From: Enterococcus silesiacus
GTDB taxonomy: Bacteria; Bacillota; Bacilli; Lactobacillales; Enterococcaceae
Length of the DNA: 64,000 nt
Direction of reading: 5' to 3'
NCBI GenBank assembly: GCA_001465115.1
Contig: CP013614.1
Coordinates: forward strand, 930,001-994,000
Both the position numbers and the translations under genes were made by a program. Shown piece after piece: positions 8,063-17,424 of this stretch. The first letter of the stretch is position 1. The number at the start of each line of letters is the position of its first letter. The notes beneath the pieces were generated by a model that made no database searches, had not been told where the DNA came from, and saw nothing but the letters and a program-made list of their open reading frames with translations.

Positions 8063-9949
8063 ATGAACGAGTTAAAAGTAAACGAATTAACCAAAACATA
8101 CGGAGAGAAGACACTATTTGATCACATTTCTTTCCATATTCACAATAAAGACCGAATTGGTTTGATTGGTACAAACGGAACTGGCAAAACTAGTTTGTTA
8201 AATATATTAGCGGGTAAAGATAGCGGAGACGGAGATGTCAGTGCTATTCAGCAACCAAATGATTATCAAATTGGTTACTTGTCACAAGATCAAGTTTTCG
8301 ATCCTGATTTAACAGTTGTAGAAGCGGTGTTTCAAGGCGAGACGCCAATTATTCAAGCTGTAAAAAATTATGAATTGGCTTTATTGGCTTTGGCAAATGA
8401 TGGTCTTAATGATGCAGTTCAAAAACAATATGCCCAGGCGGAAGAACGAATGAACAAAGAAGATGCTTGGACAGCCGATACAGATGCTAAAATTATTTTA
8501 CAAAAACTTGGAATTGAAACGCTGCATAAAAAAATGGGTGAATTATCTGGTGGGCAAAAGAAAAGGGTCAGTTTAGCACAAGTTTTGATCGAATCACCAG
8601 ATTTACTTTTACTGGATGAGCCAACCAATCATTTAGATTATGAAGCAATCAATTGGCTGGAAAGTTTTTTAAATGGTTATCGTGGCGCTATTTTAATGGT
8701 TACTCATGATCGTTATTTTTTGGATCGGGTAACGAATCGCATCTTTGAACTATCTTTTGGAAAATTATTTGAGTATAAAGGCAATTATGAAGCATATATC
8801 ATCGCCAAAGCAGAGCGTGAGCGTGTTGGTGTCGAGCAAGAAGAAAAACGAAAACAACTATACAAGCAGGAACTAGAATGGATGCGTGCTGGCGTGAAAG
8901 CGCGAGGAACAAAGCAACAGGCACGGCAGGATCGTTTCCATGATCTGAAAGAAAACCTTCATCAAGTCAATCAAAAGGGCCAGTTAGAAATAGATATGGC
9001 CACACAAAGATTGGGTAAAAAAGTCTTGGAAATCAAAGAGGGAAATTACCAGATCGAACAAAAAACAATACTCAAGGAATTTGACTTGCTTATTCAAGCT
9101 AGAGATCGAGTGGGGATTACTGGGAAAAATGGTGCTGGTAAATCGACGTTATTAAATATTCTTGCTGGGCGTTTATCCTTAGATAGTGGAGCCTACTCAA
9201 TTGGTGAAACCGTACATTTGGCTTATTATACACAGCAAAATGAGGCGATGGATCCTAACCAACGTATGATTTCTTATCTACAAGAAGCGGCAGAACAAGT
9301 ACAGCGAAGCGACGGAACTAATATTGGTGTTGCTGAATTATTAGAACGTTTTTTATTCCCACGATTTATGCACGGCACAATTATCGGTAAACTTTCAGGT
9401 GGAGAAAAACGTCGCTTGTATTTGTTAAAACTATTAATTGGCCAGCCAAATGTGTTATTATTGGACGAACCGACAAATGATTTGGATATCGACACTTTAA
9501 CAATTTTAGAGGACTATATCCAAACATTTAAAGGTGCCGTAATAGCAGTCTCCCATGATCGTTATTTTCTAGATAAAACGATGGATAAATTACTAGTTTT
9601 CCAAGGCGAAGGTCAAATCACTACTTACTTTGGATCGATGAGTGAATATCTGGCAACAAGTAAAGAAGAGTCAAAAAAAATAGTTAAAATTGATACAAAA
9701 GCAGCTAAAGAAGTTGAAAAGAAAGAAAAAAAGAAATTGACTTACATGGAACAAAAAGAATGGGCTACAATCGAAATAGATATTGGTTCTCTAGAAGAAC
9801 GAACTGCTCAACTGACAGAAGAAATGAATCACCAAGGTGATGATTTTACGAAGCTTCAGGAACTGCAAGCAGAATTGTCATCACTAGAACAGACACTTGA
9901 AGAAAAAATGGAACGTTGGGAATATTTAAGTGAATTTGCAGATAATTAG
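8063..9949 (+). CDS. ABC-F family ATPase (Uup/EttA-like)
   Basis: ABC-F proteins carry two ATPase cassettes and no membrane domain; they act on the ribosome in translation, and some protect it from antibiotics. This 628-residue protein has Walker A GTNGTGKTS (about 36-44) and signature LSGGQKKR (about 161-168) in the first cassette, and GKNGAGKST (about 353-361) and LSGGEKRR (about 442-449) in the second. A linker of ~80 residues lies between them and a Glu/Lys-rich coiled coil at the C-terminus, as in Uup. Both DEPTNHLD and DEPTNDLD motifs are present. thyA begins 12 bases later. Nothing suggests it is one of the acquired resistance types, but this cannot be excluded by eye. Confidence 0.9.
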   Translation: MNELKVNELTKTYGEKTLFDHISFHIHNKDRIGLIGTNGTGKTSLLNILAGKDSGDGDVSAIQQPNDYQIGYLSQDQVFDPDLTVVEAVFQGETPIIQAVKNYELALLALANDGLNDAVQKQYAQAEERMNKEDAWTADTDAKIILQKLGIETLHKKMGELSGGQKKRVSLAQVLIESPDLLLLDEPTNHLDYEAINWLESFLNGYRGAILMVTHDRYFLDRVTNRIFELSFGKLFEYKGNYEAYIIAKAERERVGVEQEEKRKQLYKQELEWMRAGVKARGTKQQARQDRFHDLKENLHQVNQKGQLEIDMATQRLGKKVLEIKEGNYQIEQKTILKEFDLLIQARDRVGITGKNGAGKSTLLNILAGRLSLDSGAYSIGETVHLAYYTQQNEAMDPNQRMISYLQEAAEQVQRSDGTNIGVAELLERFLFPRFMHGTIIGKLSGGEKRRLYLLKLLIGQPNVLLLDEPTNDLDIDTLTILEDYIQTFKGAVIAVSHDRYFLDKTMDKLLVFQGEGQITTYFGSMSEYLATSKEESKKIVKIDTKAAKEVEKKEKKKLTYMEQKEWATIEIDIGSLEERTAQLTEEMNHQGDDFTKLQELQAELSSLEQTLEEKMERWEYLSEFADN

Positions 9950-9961
9950 GAGGCAGTATTG

Positions 9962-10909
9962 ATGGAAGAGGCATACTTAGCATTAGGTCGTAAAATTTTA
10001 GAAGAAGGTCACTTAAAAGAAGACCGGACTGGGACAGGGACACGGAGTATTTTTGGTCATCAAATGCGCTTTGATTTATCAAAAGGTTTCCCTTTACTCA
10101 CTACTAAAAGAGTGCCGTTTGGCTTGATCAAAAGCGAGTTGCTGTGGTTTTTAAACGGTGACACAAATATTCGTTATCTCCTAGAGCATAATAATCATAT
10201 TTGGGATGAATGGGCGTTTGAGCGTTATATTAAAAGTGATGATTATCACGGACCGGATATGACGGATTTTGGTCACCGAGTGTTGACTGATGATACTTTT
10301 AAAGAGATGTATCAAAAAGAGCACAAAGAATTTTGTGATAAAATCTTAACAGATGATGTTTTTGCTGCTAAGTATGGAGAACTGGGCAATATCTATGGCG
10401 CCCAGTGGCGTCATTGGGAAACGAAAAATGGACAGTTTATTGACCAGCTGAAAAATGTTATTGAAATGATCAAAAAAACACCTGATTCAAGACGTCTGAT
10501 TGTGTCAGCGTGGAATCCAGAAGACATTCCGTCAATGGCTTTACCACCTTGTCATACAATGTTTCAATTTTATGTAAATGATGGAAAGTTGAGCTGTCAG
10601 TTGTACCAACGCAGTGGTGATGTTTTTCTTGGTGTACCATTTAACATTGCCAGTTATGCGTTATTGACCCATTTAATTGCCCATGAAACTGGTTTAGAAG
10701 TGGGGGATTTTGTGCATACTTTAGGGGATGCTCATTTGTATACGAATCATATTGATCAAATGAACGAACAACTTTCTAGAGAAATCCGCTCGTTTCCTAC
10801 ACTGAAATTAAATCAAAATAAAAAATCAGTGTTTGATTTTGAAATGGAAGATATTGCTATTGAAGGATATGAGCCGCATCCGGCAATCAAGGCGCCAATC
10901 GCCGTTTAA
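9962..10909 (+). CDS. thyA: Thymidylate synthase
   Basis: It methylates dUMP to dTMP using methylene-tetrahydrofolate, producing dihydrofolate that the next gene's enzyme recycles. The 315-residue protein has the catalytic Cys197 in [12 protein letters not shown]. It also has the ~50-residue insertion after the WAFERYIKS segment that marks the long Lactobacillus-type enzyme. I start at ATG 9962 because AGGAGG (9948-9953) is 8 bases upstream; the in-frame TTG at 9959 is one codon earlier. It lies 12 bases after the ABC-F gene and 18 bases before dihydrofolate reductase, so the thyA-folA pair is an operon. Confidence 0.97.
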   Translation: MEEAYLALGRKILEEGHLKEDRTGTGTRSIFGHQMRFDLSKGFPLLTTKRVPFGLIKSELLWFLNGDTNIRYLLEHNNHIWDEWAFERYIKSDDYHGPDMTDFGHRVLTDDTFKEMYQKEHKEFCDKILTDDVFAAKYGELGNIYGAQWRHWETKNGQFIDQLKNVIEMIKKTPDSRRLIVSAWNPEDIPSMALPPCHTMFQFYVNDGKLSCQLYQRSGDVFLGVPFNIASYALLTHLIAHETGLEVGDFVHTLGDAHLYTNHIDQMNEQLSREIRSFPTLKLNQNKKSVFDFEMEDIAIEGYEPHPAIKAPIAV

Positions 10910-10927
10910 TTTGAAAGGAGTTCTTCA

Positions 10928-11428
10928 ATGTTAGCAGCTATATGGGCTCAGGATGAGCAAGGGACAATAGGCAAAGAAAATCGGCTACCTTGGCATCTGC
11001 CGAATGACTTGAAATTTTTTAAACAAATGACTGAAGATAACACAATCGTTATGGGGAGAAAAACCTTTGAGGGCATGGGAAGTCGTCCGCTACCTAACCG
11101 ACAAACAATCGTTATGACTAAAGACAAAGGGTATCAGGCTGAAGGAGTCAATGTAGCGCATACTGTAGCTGAGGTACTTGATTATGCAAAAACTTTTTCT
11201 GGGATTACTTTTATTGCAGGTGGTTCAGCTATATATAAGGACTTTCTACCTTATTGTGATGTTTTGTATCGGACTGTTCTCCATCACACTTTTGATGGAG
11301 ATACAAAATTTCCAGATGTTTCTTGGGAGAATTGGACATTGATCAATTTGAGTGAAGGGGTCCAGGACGAAGAAAATACCTATGCTTATCAATTTGAAAC
11401 ATACCAACGTAAAGTAGCAACAGAATAA
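10928..11428 (+). CDS. folA: Dihydrofolate reductase
   Basis: It reduces dihydrofolate to tetrahydrofolate with NADPH and is the trimethoprim target. The 166-residue protein has the usual chromosomal architecture: IWAQDEQGTIGKENRLPWHLPND with the active-site Asp, the VMGRKTFEGMG cofactor segment, and FIAGGSAIY. A ribosome site GAAAGGAG precedes the ATG. It is paired with thyA, as is common in Bacilli. It converges on lexA; the two share the hairpin at 11553-11600. Nothing in the sequence suggests an acquired trimethoprim-resistant variant. Confidence 0.96.
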   Translation: MLAAIWAQDEQGTIGKENRLPWHLPNDLKFFKQMTEDNTIVMGRKTFEGMGSRPLPNRQTIVMTKDKGYQAEGVNVAHTVAEVLDYAKTFSGITFIAGGSAIYKDFLPYCDVLYRTVLHHTFDGDTKFPDVSWENWTLINLSEGVQDEENTYAYQFETYQRKVATE

Positions 11429-11552
11429 ACTAAATTTAAGCTTATGAAGAGAGAAACGGTTAATCTACTAAAACAGCGTTGAGTTAGTTAATAATTCATA
11501 TAAAGCTCTTTTTAGGCTAAGCTGTTATTCCTATCATTATAAATAAAACAAA

Positions 11553-11600
11553 GATAAACTAAAAAAGCAGACCCAATTTAGTCTGCTTTTTTAGTTTATC
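11553..11600. terminator. Bidirectional terminator between folA and lexA
   Basis: A perfect 20-bp inverted repeat (11553-11572 with 11581-11600) has an 8-nt loop. The stem contains A6 and T6 tracts, so it can terminate transcription in both directions. Its right end touches the lexA stop codon. The 120 bases between folA and this hairpin show nothing else. Confidence 0.9.
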
Positions 11601-12220
11601 TAAATATGATTGCGGTATAATCCAACAACTTTTCCCAAAATACTCACGTTATTTAAAATAATTGGATCTAATGCATCATTTTCTGGTTGTAAACGAATAT
11701 GATCTGTCTCTTTAAAGAATCGCTTGCAAGTCGCTTCGTCTTCATCGGTCATCGCAATAACGATATCACCATTAGAAGCAGCACTTTGTTTACGTACAAT
11801 GACTTGATCGCCATCTAATATTCCTGCATTGATCATACTTTCTCCTCTAATAGTTAGCATGAATAAAGCATTTTCTTCTGCTACTAGATCAGGAGGGAGA
11901 GGGAAAAAGTCAGAGGCTTCTTCTACAGCTAAGATAGGTTCACCAGCGGTAACAACACCAAGCATTGGAATGACTGATGGTTTGACACCGATCCTTTCCA
12001 AACCATCAGCTGTCAACTCAATCGCTCTTGGCTTTGTAGGGTCGCGTAAAATCAAGCCCTTTTTTTCTAAACGAGCTAAATGTCCGTGAACAGTAGAGGT
12101 TGAAGAAAGATCTACTGCTTTTCCAATCTCCCGTACAGTCGGTGGATAGCCTTTAAGCTCGACTTGCTCATATATATATTTTAATACTTCGATTTGCCTT
12201 GTGTCTGTACGTTTCACCAC
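11600..12220 (-). CDS. lexA: SOS repressor LexA
   Basis: LexA represses DNA-damage genes and cleaves itself when RecA filaments form. The product (~206 residues) has an N-terminal winged helix ([28 protein letters not shown]), the Ala-Gly cleavage site in VTAGEP, the catalytic Ser in RGESMINAG, and the catalytic Lys in ATCKRFF. The frame opens at 12229, but that GTG is inside the AAGAAGG ribosome site. GTG 12220 is 8 bases from it and is the likely start (GTG 12217 is also possible). The promoter carries an SOS box, indicating autoregulation. The UPF0291 gene and tkt lie divergently, as in B. subtilis. Confidence 0.95.
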   Translation of the reverse strand: MVKRTDTRQIEVLKYIYEQVELKGYPPTVREIGKAVDLSSTSTVHGHLARLEKKGLILRDPTKPRAIELTADGLERIGVKPSVIPMLGVVTAGEPILAVEEASDFFPLPPDLVAEENALFMLTIRGESMINAGILDGDQVIVRKQSAASNGDIVIAMTDEDEATCKRFFKETDHIRLQPENDALDPIILNNVSILGKVVGLYRNHI

Positions 12221-12250
12221 AACCCGCACCTTCTTTCAATTTATAATGTT

Positions 12251-12279
12251 AGTGTACCATAGTTTTATACAGGAATCAA
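12251..12279 (-). promoter_or_regulatory. lexA promoter
   Basis: On the minus strand, TTGATT (12279-12274) is followed by exactly 17 nt and TACACT (12256-12251), 31 bases before the GTG start. The -35 overlaps the LexA box. Confidence 0.75.
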
Positions 12280-12290
12280 ACAAGCGTTCG
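12277..12290 (-). promoter_or_regulatory. LexA (SOS) operator
   Basis: The minus strand reads CGAACGCTTGTTTG, matching the Firmicute SOS consensus CGAAC-N4-GTTCG except for one base. It overlaps the -35 of the lexA promoter by three bases, the expected arrangement for autorepression. Confidence 0.8.
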
Positions 12291-12448
12291 TGTTTTTTTG
12301 GAAAATACTTATGAACGCTAATTATTGATAAAAAATAGTCGTGTCTAATAGTACATTCTGTCAATAAAGGCTGTCGTTCCTCATTTTTATCATGAATATA
12401 GTTGTATTTTTCCGGCTCATCTTATAAGATAGACATGGAAAGTAAACT

Positions 12449-12566
12449 TGTCTAGCTTTACAGGCTAGTCTTTCGGAAAAAAGATAAAATATGTTTGTAG
12501 TAAAAAGCACTACATTCATATTTTCCTATTTTTCTGTCAAGACTGAACGAGCCTGCTCAGCTTTTA
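12449..12566 (+). repeat. 118-bp hairpin repeat, copy A
   Basis: First of two tandem copies (period 122 bp) between lexA and the UPF0291 gene. The element is a long imperfect palindrome. The outer stem CAGGCT/AGCCTG comes first, then GTCTT/AAGAC, a long A/T stem (GAAAAA and AAAATATG against CATATTTT and TTTTTC), and an apical stem TGTAGT/ACTACA with an AAAAAGC loop. It differs from copy B at only a handful of positions. Confidence 0.9.
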
Positions 12567-12570
12567 ATGT

Positions 12571-12688
12571 TGTCTAGCTTTACAGGCTAGTCTTTCGGAA
12601 AAAAGATAAAATATGATTGTAGTAAAAAGCACTACATCCATATTTTCCTATTTTTCTGTCAAGACTGGACGAGCCTGCTCAGCTTTAA
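12571..12688 (+). repeat. 118-bp hairpin repeat, copy B
   Basis: Second tandem copy, with the same stems as copy A. Its right end (AGCTTTAAAA) is 3-5 bases from the AAGGAGG (12693-12699) of the UPF0291 gene, so it forms the 5' leader of that mRNA. Related copies lie before hslV and codY. Confidence 0.9.
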
Positions 12689-12706
12689 AAATAAGGAGGC
12701 AGAATC

Positions 12707-12949
12707 ATGTTATCATCTGAAAAAATGGATCGAATTAATGAGCTTGCGAAAAAGGCAAAGGAAAGCACGTTATCCGAGAGTGAAAAAGAAGAACAAAAAG
12801 TGCTTCGTCAAGAATATTTAGCTGCTTTCCGTGGAGGGATGCGTCATCATATCGAAGGGATGAAAGTTGTCGATCCTAAAGGAAATGATGTTACACCAGA
12901 TAAACTAAAAAAAATCCAAAAAGACAAAGGATTACACAATAGAAAATAA
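12707..12949 (+). CDS. UPF0291 (DUF896) family protein, YnzC-like
   Basis: An 80-residue basic, helical cytosolic protein. The family (B. subtilis YnzC, PF05979) has an N-terminal helical hairpin (INELAKKAKESTLSESEKEEQKVLRQEYL) and a conserved tail GMKVVDPKGNDVTPDKL. Its biochemical function is not established. The AAGGAGG eight bases upstream fixes the start. In B. subtilis it belongs to the LexA-controlled yneA-yneB-ynzC operon beside lexA and before tkt. Here that position between lexA and tkt is kept, but yneA and yneB are absent and two hairpin repeats fill the gap. Confidence 0.9.
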   Translation: MLSSEKMDRINELAKKAKESTLSESEKEEQKVLRQEYLAAFRGGMRHHIEGMKVVDPKGNDVTPDKLKKIQKDKGLHNRK

Positions 12950-13047
12950 TTTTGGTTTTTTTTACTAAAAGTAATTGCTTTCATAAAGGAAATAGGCTAA
13001 AATATAGTTAATAAAGGTAAAAAAAACCTAAATAGGAGATGATTTTT

Positions 13048-15042
13048 TTGTTCGACAACACTGATCAGTTAGGCGTCAATACAATTCGTACATTAAGTAT
13101 CGAAGCAGTACAAAAGGCAAATTCAGGACATCCTGGATTACCGATGGGTGCTGCACCGATGGCATACGCACTTTGGACAAAACACTTGAAAGTAAATCCT
13201 AAAACATCAAGAAACTGGGCAGATAGAGACCGTTTTATTCTTTCTGCAGGTCATGGCTCTGCAATGCTTTATAGTTTACTTCACTTAGCAGGCTACGGTG
13301 TATCAATGGATGATTTGAAGAACTTCCGTCAATGGGGAAGTAAAACACCTGGACATCCTGAAGTGCATCATACAGATGGTGTTGAAGCAACGACTGGTCC
13401 TTTAGGTCAAGGAATTGCGATGGCTGTTGGTATGGCAATGGCTGAAGCCCACACAGCTGCGACATATAATCGTGATAGTTTCCCTGTGATCGATCATTAT
13501 ACGTATGCACTATGTGGTGATGGTGACTTGATGGAAGGTGTCTCACAAGAAGCAAGTTCTATGGCAGGACACATGAAGTTAGGCAAATTGATTGTGTTAT
13601 ACGATTCAAATGACATCTCATTAGACGGTCCTACATCAAAAGCTTTCACTGAAAATGTTGGCGCTCGTTATGAAGCTTATGGTTGGCAACATATTTTAGT
13701 AAAAGATGGGAATGATCTAGAAGAAATTTCCAAAGCAATCGAAGCAGCTAAAGCTGAAACAGATAAACCAACATTGATCGAAGTTAAAACAGTTATTGGT
13801 TATGGAGCACCAAAAGAAGGTACATCGTCAGTTCATGGTGCACCGATTGGCGCAGAAGGAATTACTGTTGCTAAGGCTGTTTACGGTTGGGAATATCCTG
13901 ATTTCACAGTGCCCGACGAGGTTGCTGCTCGTTTCAAGGAAACAATGATTGATGAAGGCGAAAAAGCCGAAGATAAATGGAACAATATGTTTGCAAACTA
14001 TACGAAAGAGCATCCTGAGTTAGCGAAACAATTTAAACAAGCTTTTGCTGATGAACTTCCTGAAAATTGGGATAGTGAACTACCAACATATGAAGTTGGA
14101 TCAAGCGCGGCTAGCCGAGTTACAAGCAAAGAAACAATTCAAGCGATTTCTAAGACTGTACCAGGTTTCTGGGGCGGTTCTGCTGATTTGTCTGCATCAA
14201 ATAATACGATGGTTGCAGCAGAAAAAGATTTTGAGCCAGGTCAATATGATGGTCGCAACATTTGGTTTGGCGTTCGCGAATTTGCGATGGCTGCTGCCAT
14301 GAACGGAATTCAATTACATGGAGGAAGCCGTGTCTATGGCGGAACATTCTTTGTATTTACCGATTATTTACGTCCTGCATTACGTTTAGCAGCTCTTCAA
14401 CATACGCCTGTGACGTATGTCTTGACCCACGATTCTGTGGCAGTAGGAGAAGATGGTCCAACTCACGAACCTGTTGAGCAATTAGCAAGTATTCGCTGTA
14501 TGCCAGGTGTTCAAGTAATCCGTCCAGCTGATGGTAATGAAACAGTTGCTGCATGGAAGATTGCCATGACAACGAAAGACGCTCCAACTGTATTAGTTTT
14601 AAGTCGTCAAAATTTACCTGTTATCGATGGAACTCAGGAGCATGCAAATGAATTTGTACAAAAAGGTGCTTATGTTATTTCTAAACAAAAGGGTGAAAAA
14701 CCTGAAGGAATCTTGATTGCAACTGGTTCAGAAGTCAACTTAGCGATTGAAGCACAAAAAGCCTTAGCAGAACAAGGTCAAGATGTTTCCGTTGTTTCAT
14801 TACCAAGCTTTGATTTGTTTGAAAAACAAACGGCAGAATACAAAGAGTCTGTACTTCCTAAAGATGTGACTAAGCGTGTAGCAATCGAAGCAGCTTCACC
14901 ATTTGGATGGGAGCGTTACGTTGGTACGGCTGGTACAACTGTGACAATCAATCATTTTGGGGCTTCAGCTCCTGGTGATCTAGTCTTGAAAGAATTCGGC
15001 TTTACAGTTGAAAATGTAGTATCAAAATACAATAATTTGTAA
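13048..15042 (+). CDS. tkt: Transketolase
   Basis: Thiamine-diphosphate enzyme moving two-carbon units in the non-oxidative pentose phosphate pathway. The 664-residue product shows the N-terminal [22 protein letters not shown], the substrate His region SAGHGSAM, the TPP/Mg motif GDGDLMEG, and the central pyrimidine domain with [10 protein letters not shown] and [18 protein letters not shown]. The frame opens at ATG 13039, but that codon abuts the AGGAG ribosome site. TTG 13048, giving [11 protein letters not shown], matches the family N-terminus. It is followed by a strong terminator. Confidence 0.96.
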   Translation: MFDNTDQLGVNTIRTLSIEAVQKANSGHPGLPMGAAPMAYALWTKHLKVNPKTSRNWADRDRFILSAGHGSAMLYSLLHLAGYGVSMDDLKNFRQWGSKTPGHPEVHHTDGVEATTGPLGQGIAMAVGMAMAEAHTAATYNRDSFPVIDHYTYALCGDGDLMEGVSQEASSMAGHMKLGKLIVLYDSNDISLDGPTSKAFTENVGARYEAYGWQHILVKDGNDLEEISKAIEAAKAETDKPTLIEVKTVIGYGAPKEGTSSVHGAPIGAEGITVAKAVYGWEYPDFTVPDEVAARFKETMIDEGEKAEDKWNNMFANYTKEHPELAKQFKQAFADELPENWDSELPTYEVGSSAASRVTSKETIQAISKTVPGFWGGSADLSASNNTMVAAEKDFEPGQYDGRNIWFGVREFAMAAAMNGIQLHGGSRVYGGTFFVFTDYLRPALRLAALQHTPVTYVLTHDSVAVGEDGPTHEPVEQLASIRCMPGVQVIRPADGNETVAAWKIAMTTKDAPTVLVLSRQNLPVIDGTQEHANEFVQKGAYVISKQKGEKPEGILIATGSEVNLAIEAQKALAEQGQDVSVVSLPSFDLFEKQTAEYKESVLPKDVTKRVAIEAASPFGWERYVGTAGTTVTINHFGASAPGDLVLKEFGFTVENVVSKYNNL

Positions 15043-15063
15043 AGTAAACAATTTTAAATAAAA

Positions 15064-15100
15064 AAGCAGCTATTCACATTTGTGAATAGCTGCTTCTTTT
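15064..15100 (+). terminator. Intrinsic terminator after tkt
   Basis: A perfect 15-bp stem (15064-15078 with 15081-15095) with a 2-nt loop is followed by a T-rich run. Confidence 0.9.
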
Positions 15101-15526
15101 TGTCCAGTAACAAATACATGGATATAGAAAAGTTGCCATTATTATCAGCTATTACGGTAACACTTGGTTCTGCAGACCACTTAACGATAACCATAACGAC
15201 ATTTTTTTCATTTTACGCACTCCGATTAAAACATTTCGCAATCTTTTTGTAAAAGTTGTAGTGCAAACGAAATATATTGCAATCTTTTTTTGTTTATTAA
15301 AAAAAACTTAATAATTGTATAATAAAGGTATTTACATAAAAAAAACGTTCGAATAATATACAATCATGTAAACTGAATAAAACAAATATACTCAGAACAA
15401 TAAAACAAAAATTTCAGCCTGACTACACTGACTTTAAAACTTCAAGTTTCAAGAGCAAATAATTGTTTATAAAAAATTCTCCGAGTAAAATGGTGTTACG
15501 ATGTTCTATTGAGGAGGAACAAATGA
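15101..15526. other. Intergenic region before the autolysin gene
   Basis: There is no well-supported gene in these 426 bases. A 44-codon plus-strand frame at 15118-15252 lacks a ribosome site. The minus strand across about 15109-15208 reads an open peptide containing PSVTVIADNNGNFSIS, reminiscent of a bacterial Ig-like domain, but it has no start. A short sequence like GCAATCTTTTT recurs near 15238 and 15280. The remainder is A/T-rich leader, presumably including the autolysin promoter, which I could not place. Confidence 0.5.
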
Positions 15527-16381
15527 ATGGACGAGATTAAGACAAGAAGTAGCAGACATCATCAAAAAGAGCCTAAAACTAGTAATAAACGATTAGCATC
15601 TGTAATAGGAACTTCATTAGTTTTTCTTCCGATTGCAGGGAGTTTACTCCCTCTAAGTGTTCATGCAAACGAAGTTGAAGCGCAAGGAGATGTTTCACAA
15701 CAAGCATTTATTGATTCTATTGGATATTCAGCTGCGTCTGTAGCTGACGCAAATGACCTATACGCATCTGTAATGATTGCCCAGGCATTGCTAGAAAGTA
15801 GTTATGGTACATCCGGATTAGCAGCAGCGCCAAACTATAATTTATTTGGTGTAAAGGGAAGCTATAATGGACAAACAGTTTATATGCCTACCTCAGAATA
15901 TTTGAATGGACAGTGGGTTACGATGACAGAACCATTTAGAAGTTATTCGTCATATGCTGAGTCATTTCAAGATCATGCCAATGTTCTTAAAACAACTTTA
16001 GCATCAAGCGGAGACTACCATTACTCTGGTGTCTGGAAAAGTAACACATCTAGCTACATGGATGCTACAGCAGCCTTGGCTGGACGTTATGCAACGGATC
16101 CAGGTTATGCAAGTAAATTAAATTGGTTGATTGCAACTTATGGTTTAACAGCATATGATTGGGGAACCGTTGAAACCTCAGTAACTGGTGAAGCGCCAGT
16201 AGCTCAATCAGCTGTTGGGCAAAGTATTGCCACACTCACTACTCAATCTTATACTGTTGCTTCTGGCGATACTCTTTGGGGCATTGCTGAAAGATTCGGG
16301 CTATCAGTTGATCAGCTTATGGCTTCAAATGGCCTATCTGCTGAATTGATCACGGTCGGACAAGTCTTACAAGTCGCATAA
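15527..16381 (+). CDS. Secreted peptidoglycan hydrolase, GH73 glucosaminidase domain plus LysM
   Basis: Autolysin-type enzyme acting on the cell wall after secretion. The 284-residue protein has a basic N-terminus and hydrophobic signal segment (about 22-48, likely cleaved after VHANE or nearby). A GH73 glucosaminidase domain follows (about 60-205; ALLESSYGTSGLA contains the conserved catalytic Glu, NYNLFGVKGSYNG follows), then a Ser/Thr linker and one LysM (about 240-283, TYTVASGDTLWGIAERFG). It resembles the AtlA/AtlB/AtlC catalytic domains of E. faecalis but has a single LysM. ATG 15527 is 9 bases from GAGGAGG; an ATG four bases earlier opens only a five-codon frame. Exact bond specificity is uncertain. 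Confidence 0.9.
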   Translation: MDEIKTRSSRHHQKEPKTSNKRLASVIGTSLVFLPIAGSLLPLSVHANEVEAQGDVSQQAFIDSIGYSAASVADANDLYASVMIAQALLESSYGTSGLAAAPNYNLFGVKGSYNGQTVYMPTSEYLNGQWVTMTEPFRSYSSYAESFQDHANVLKTTLASSGDYHYSGVWKSNTSSYMDATAALAGRYATDPGYASKLNWLIATYGLTAYDWGTVETSVTGEAPVAQSAVGQSIATLTTQSYTVASGDTLWGIAERFGLSVDQLMASNGLSAELITVGQVLQVA

Positions 16382-16430
16382 AAAACTGCCAACAACTGTC
16401 GTTTACTGACGGTTTGTTGGCAGTTTTTTT
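16381..16430. terminator. Bidirectional terminator between the autolysin gene and ispH
   Basis: 15-bp perfect arms (16381-16395 with 16414-16428) start with A5 and end with T7. They sit between two convergent stop codons. Confidence 0.9.
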
Positions 16431-17424
16431 ATCTTTTTCCTAAACGTAATTCTTCTAAACGCCGTTGCCGATTCTTCGTCAAGTCCTTGATTCGTGGCCT
16501 AGGCAAAATTGCATCAGAGGTTGTGGTTGATTTTTTCTGATGCGTTGTAGGGTCATTAATATCAAAATGTTTTAAATAGTCGATGACTTCGCGAACAATT
16601 TGAGTAGGGGTGGAAGCTCCGGCTGTAACAGCAACCTGATCTACATTTAACAGCCATTGAGGATTGATTTGAGAAACATCAGAAATCCGATGAGCTGGGA
16701 CTCCTGCTTGTTCGATGGAAACCTGAGCTAAGCGATTGCTATTATTACTTTTCGGATCACCCACAACAATCGTCAAGTCACAGCCCTTTGCTTGCTCAAC
16801 AACAGCTTCTTGACGAACTTGTGTAGCTTTACAAATATCTTTATGGATATGTACATGGGGATATTTAGCTTTGATCAAATCCATCAAGTTGCCAACATCC
16901 CATTGACTCATCGTTGTTTGATTGGTCACAAAAATAGCCTCTGCAGTTAAAGCTAGTGCTGAAATATCCGACTGATTTGAAACTAAATGAACATGATCAG
17001 GCGATACGCCAACTGCTCCTTCAGGTTCAGGATGATTTTTCTTACCGATATAAATAATCTCATATCCTTTAGCCACTTTTTCTGCAATTAATTCATGTGT
17101 GATCATAACATCAGGGCAGGTTGCATCAATAACAGTCAAACCTTTCTGGAGAGCTAATGCTTTTACTTTTGGCGAAGTTCCGTGGGCGGTAAAAATAACA
17201 GTTCCCTGATCTATCTGTGCTAAAATATCTTCACGTTTTTCTCCATCTAATGTATGAACCCCGATACTTTCAAAAGCATCTGTCACATGTTTATTATGAA
17301 CGATCATCCCTAAGATATAGATAGGGCGAGGTAAACTTTCATCGAGTGAAGCATTTCTAGCAATAACCATCGCGTCAACAACACCATAACAATAGCCACG
17401 GGGGCTAATATTTACAATTTTCAT
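16429..17424 (-). CDS. ispH: 4-hydroxy-3-methylbut-2-enyl diphosphate reductase (IspH/LytB)
   Basis: IspH makes IPP and DMAPP from HMBPP in the last step of the MEP isoprenoid pathway, using a [4Fe-4S] cluster. The 331-residue protein has the three cluster cysteines in [14 protein letters not shown] and [11 protein letters not shown]. It also has the substrate motifs HNKHV, TAHGTSP and [12 protein letters not shown] ~45-residue charged C-terminal tail extends beyond the usual end. It stands alone, divergent from cysK and convergent with the autolysin gene. Enterococci are known for the mevalonate route, so an isolated ispH is worth checking for its real role. No other MEP gene is in this window. 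Confidence 0.88.
   Translation of the reverse strand: MKIVNISPRGYCYGVVDAMVIARNASLDESLPRPIYILGMIVHNKHVTDAFESIGVHTLDGEKREDILAQIDQGTVIFTAHGTSPKVKALALQKGLTVIDATCPDVMITHELIAEKVAKGYEIIYIGKKNHPEPEGAVGVSPDHVHLVSNQSDISALALTAEAIFVTNQTTMSQWDVGNLMDLIKAKYPHVHIHKDICKATQVRQEAVVEQAKGCDLTIVVGDPKSNNSNRLAQVSIEQAGVPAHRISDVSQINPQWLLNVDQVAVTAGASTPTQIVREVIDYLKHFDINDPTTHQKKSTTTSDAILPRPRIKDLTKNRQRRLEELRLGKR

Noticed and set aside
8063-9949. Acquired ribosome-protection (antibiotic resistance) ABC-F
   Set aside because: The C-terminal coiled coil and housekeeping context fit Uup-like proteins; no mobile sequences are nearby.
13235-14587. Overlapping ORFs within tkt on both strands
   Set aside because: Shadows of the transketolase frame; tkt motifs are continuous throughout.
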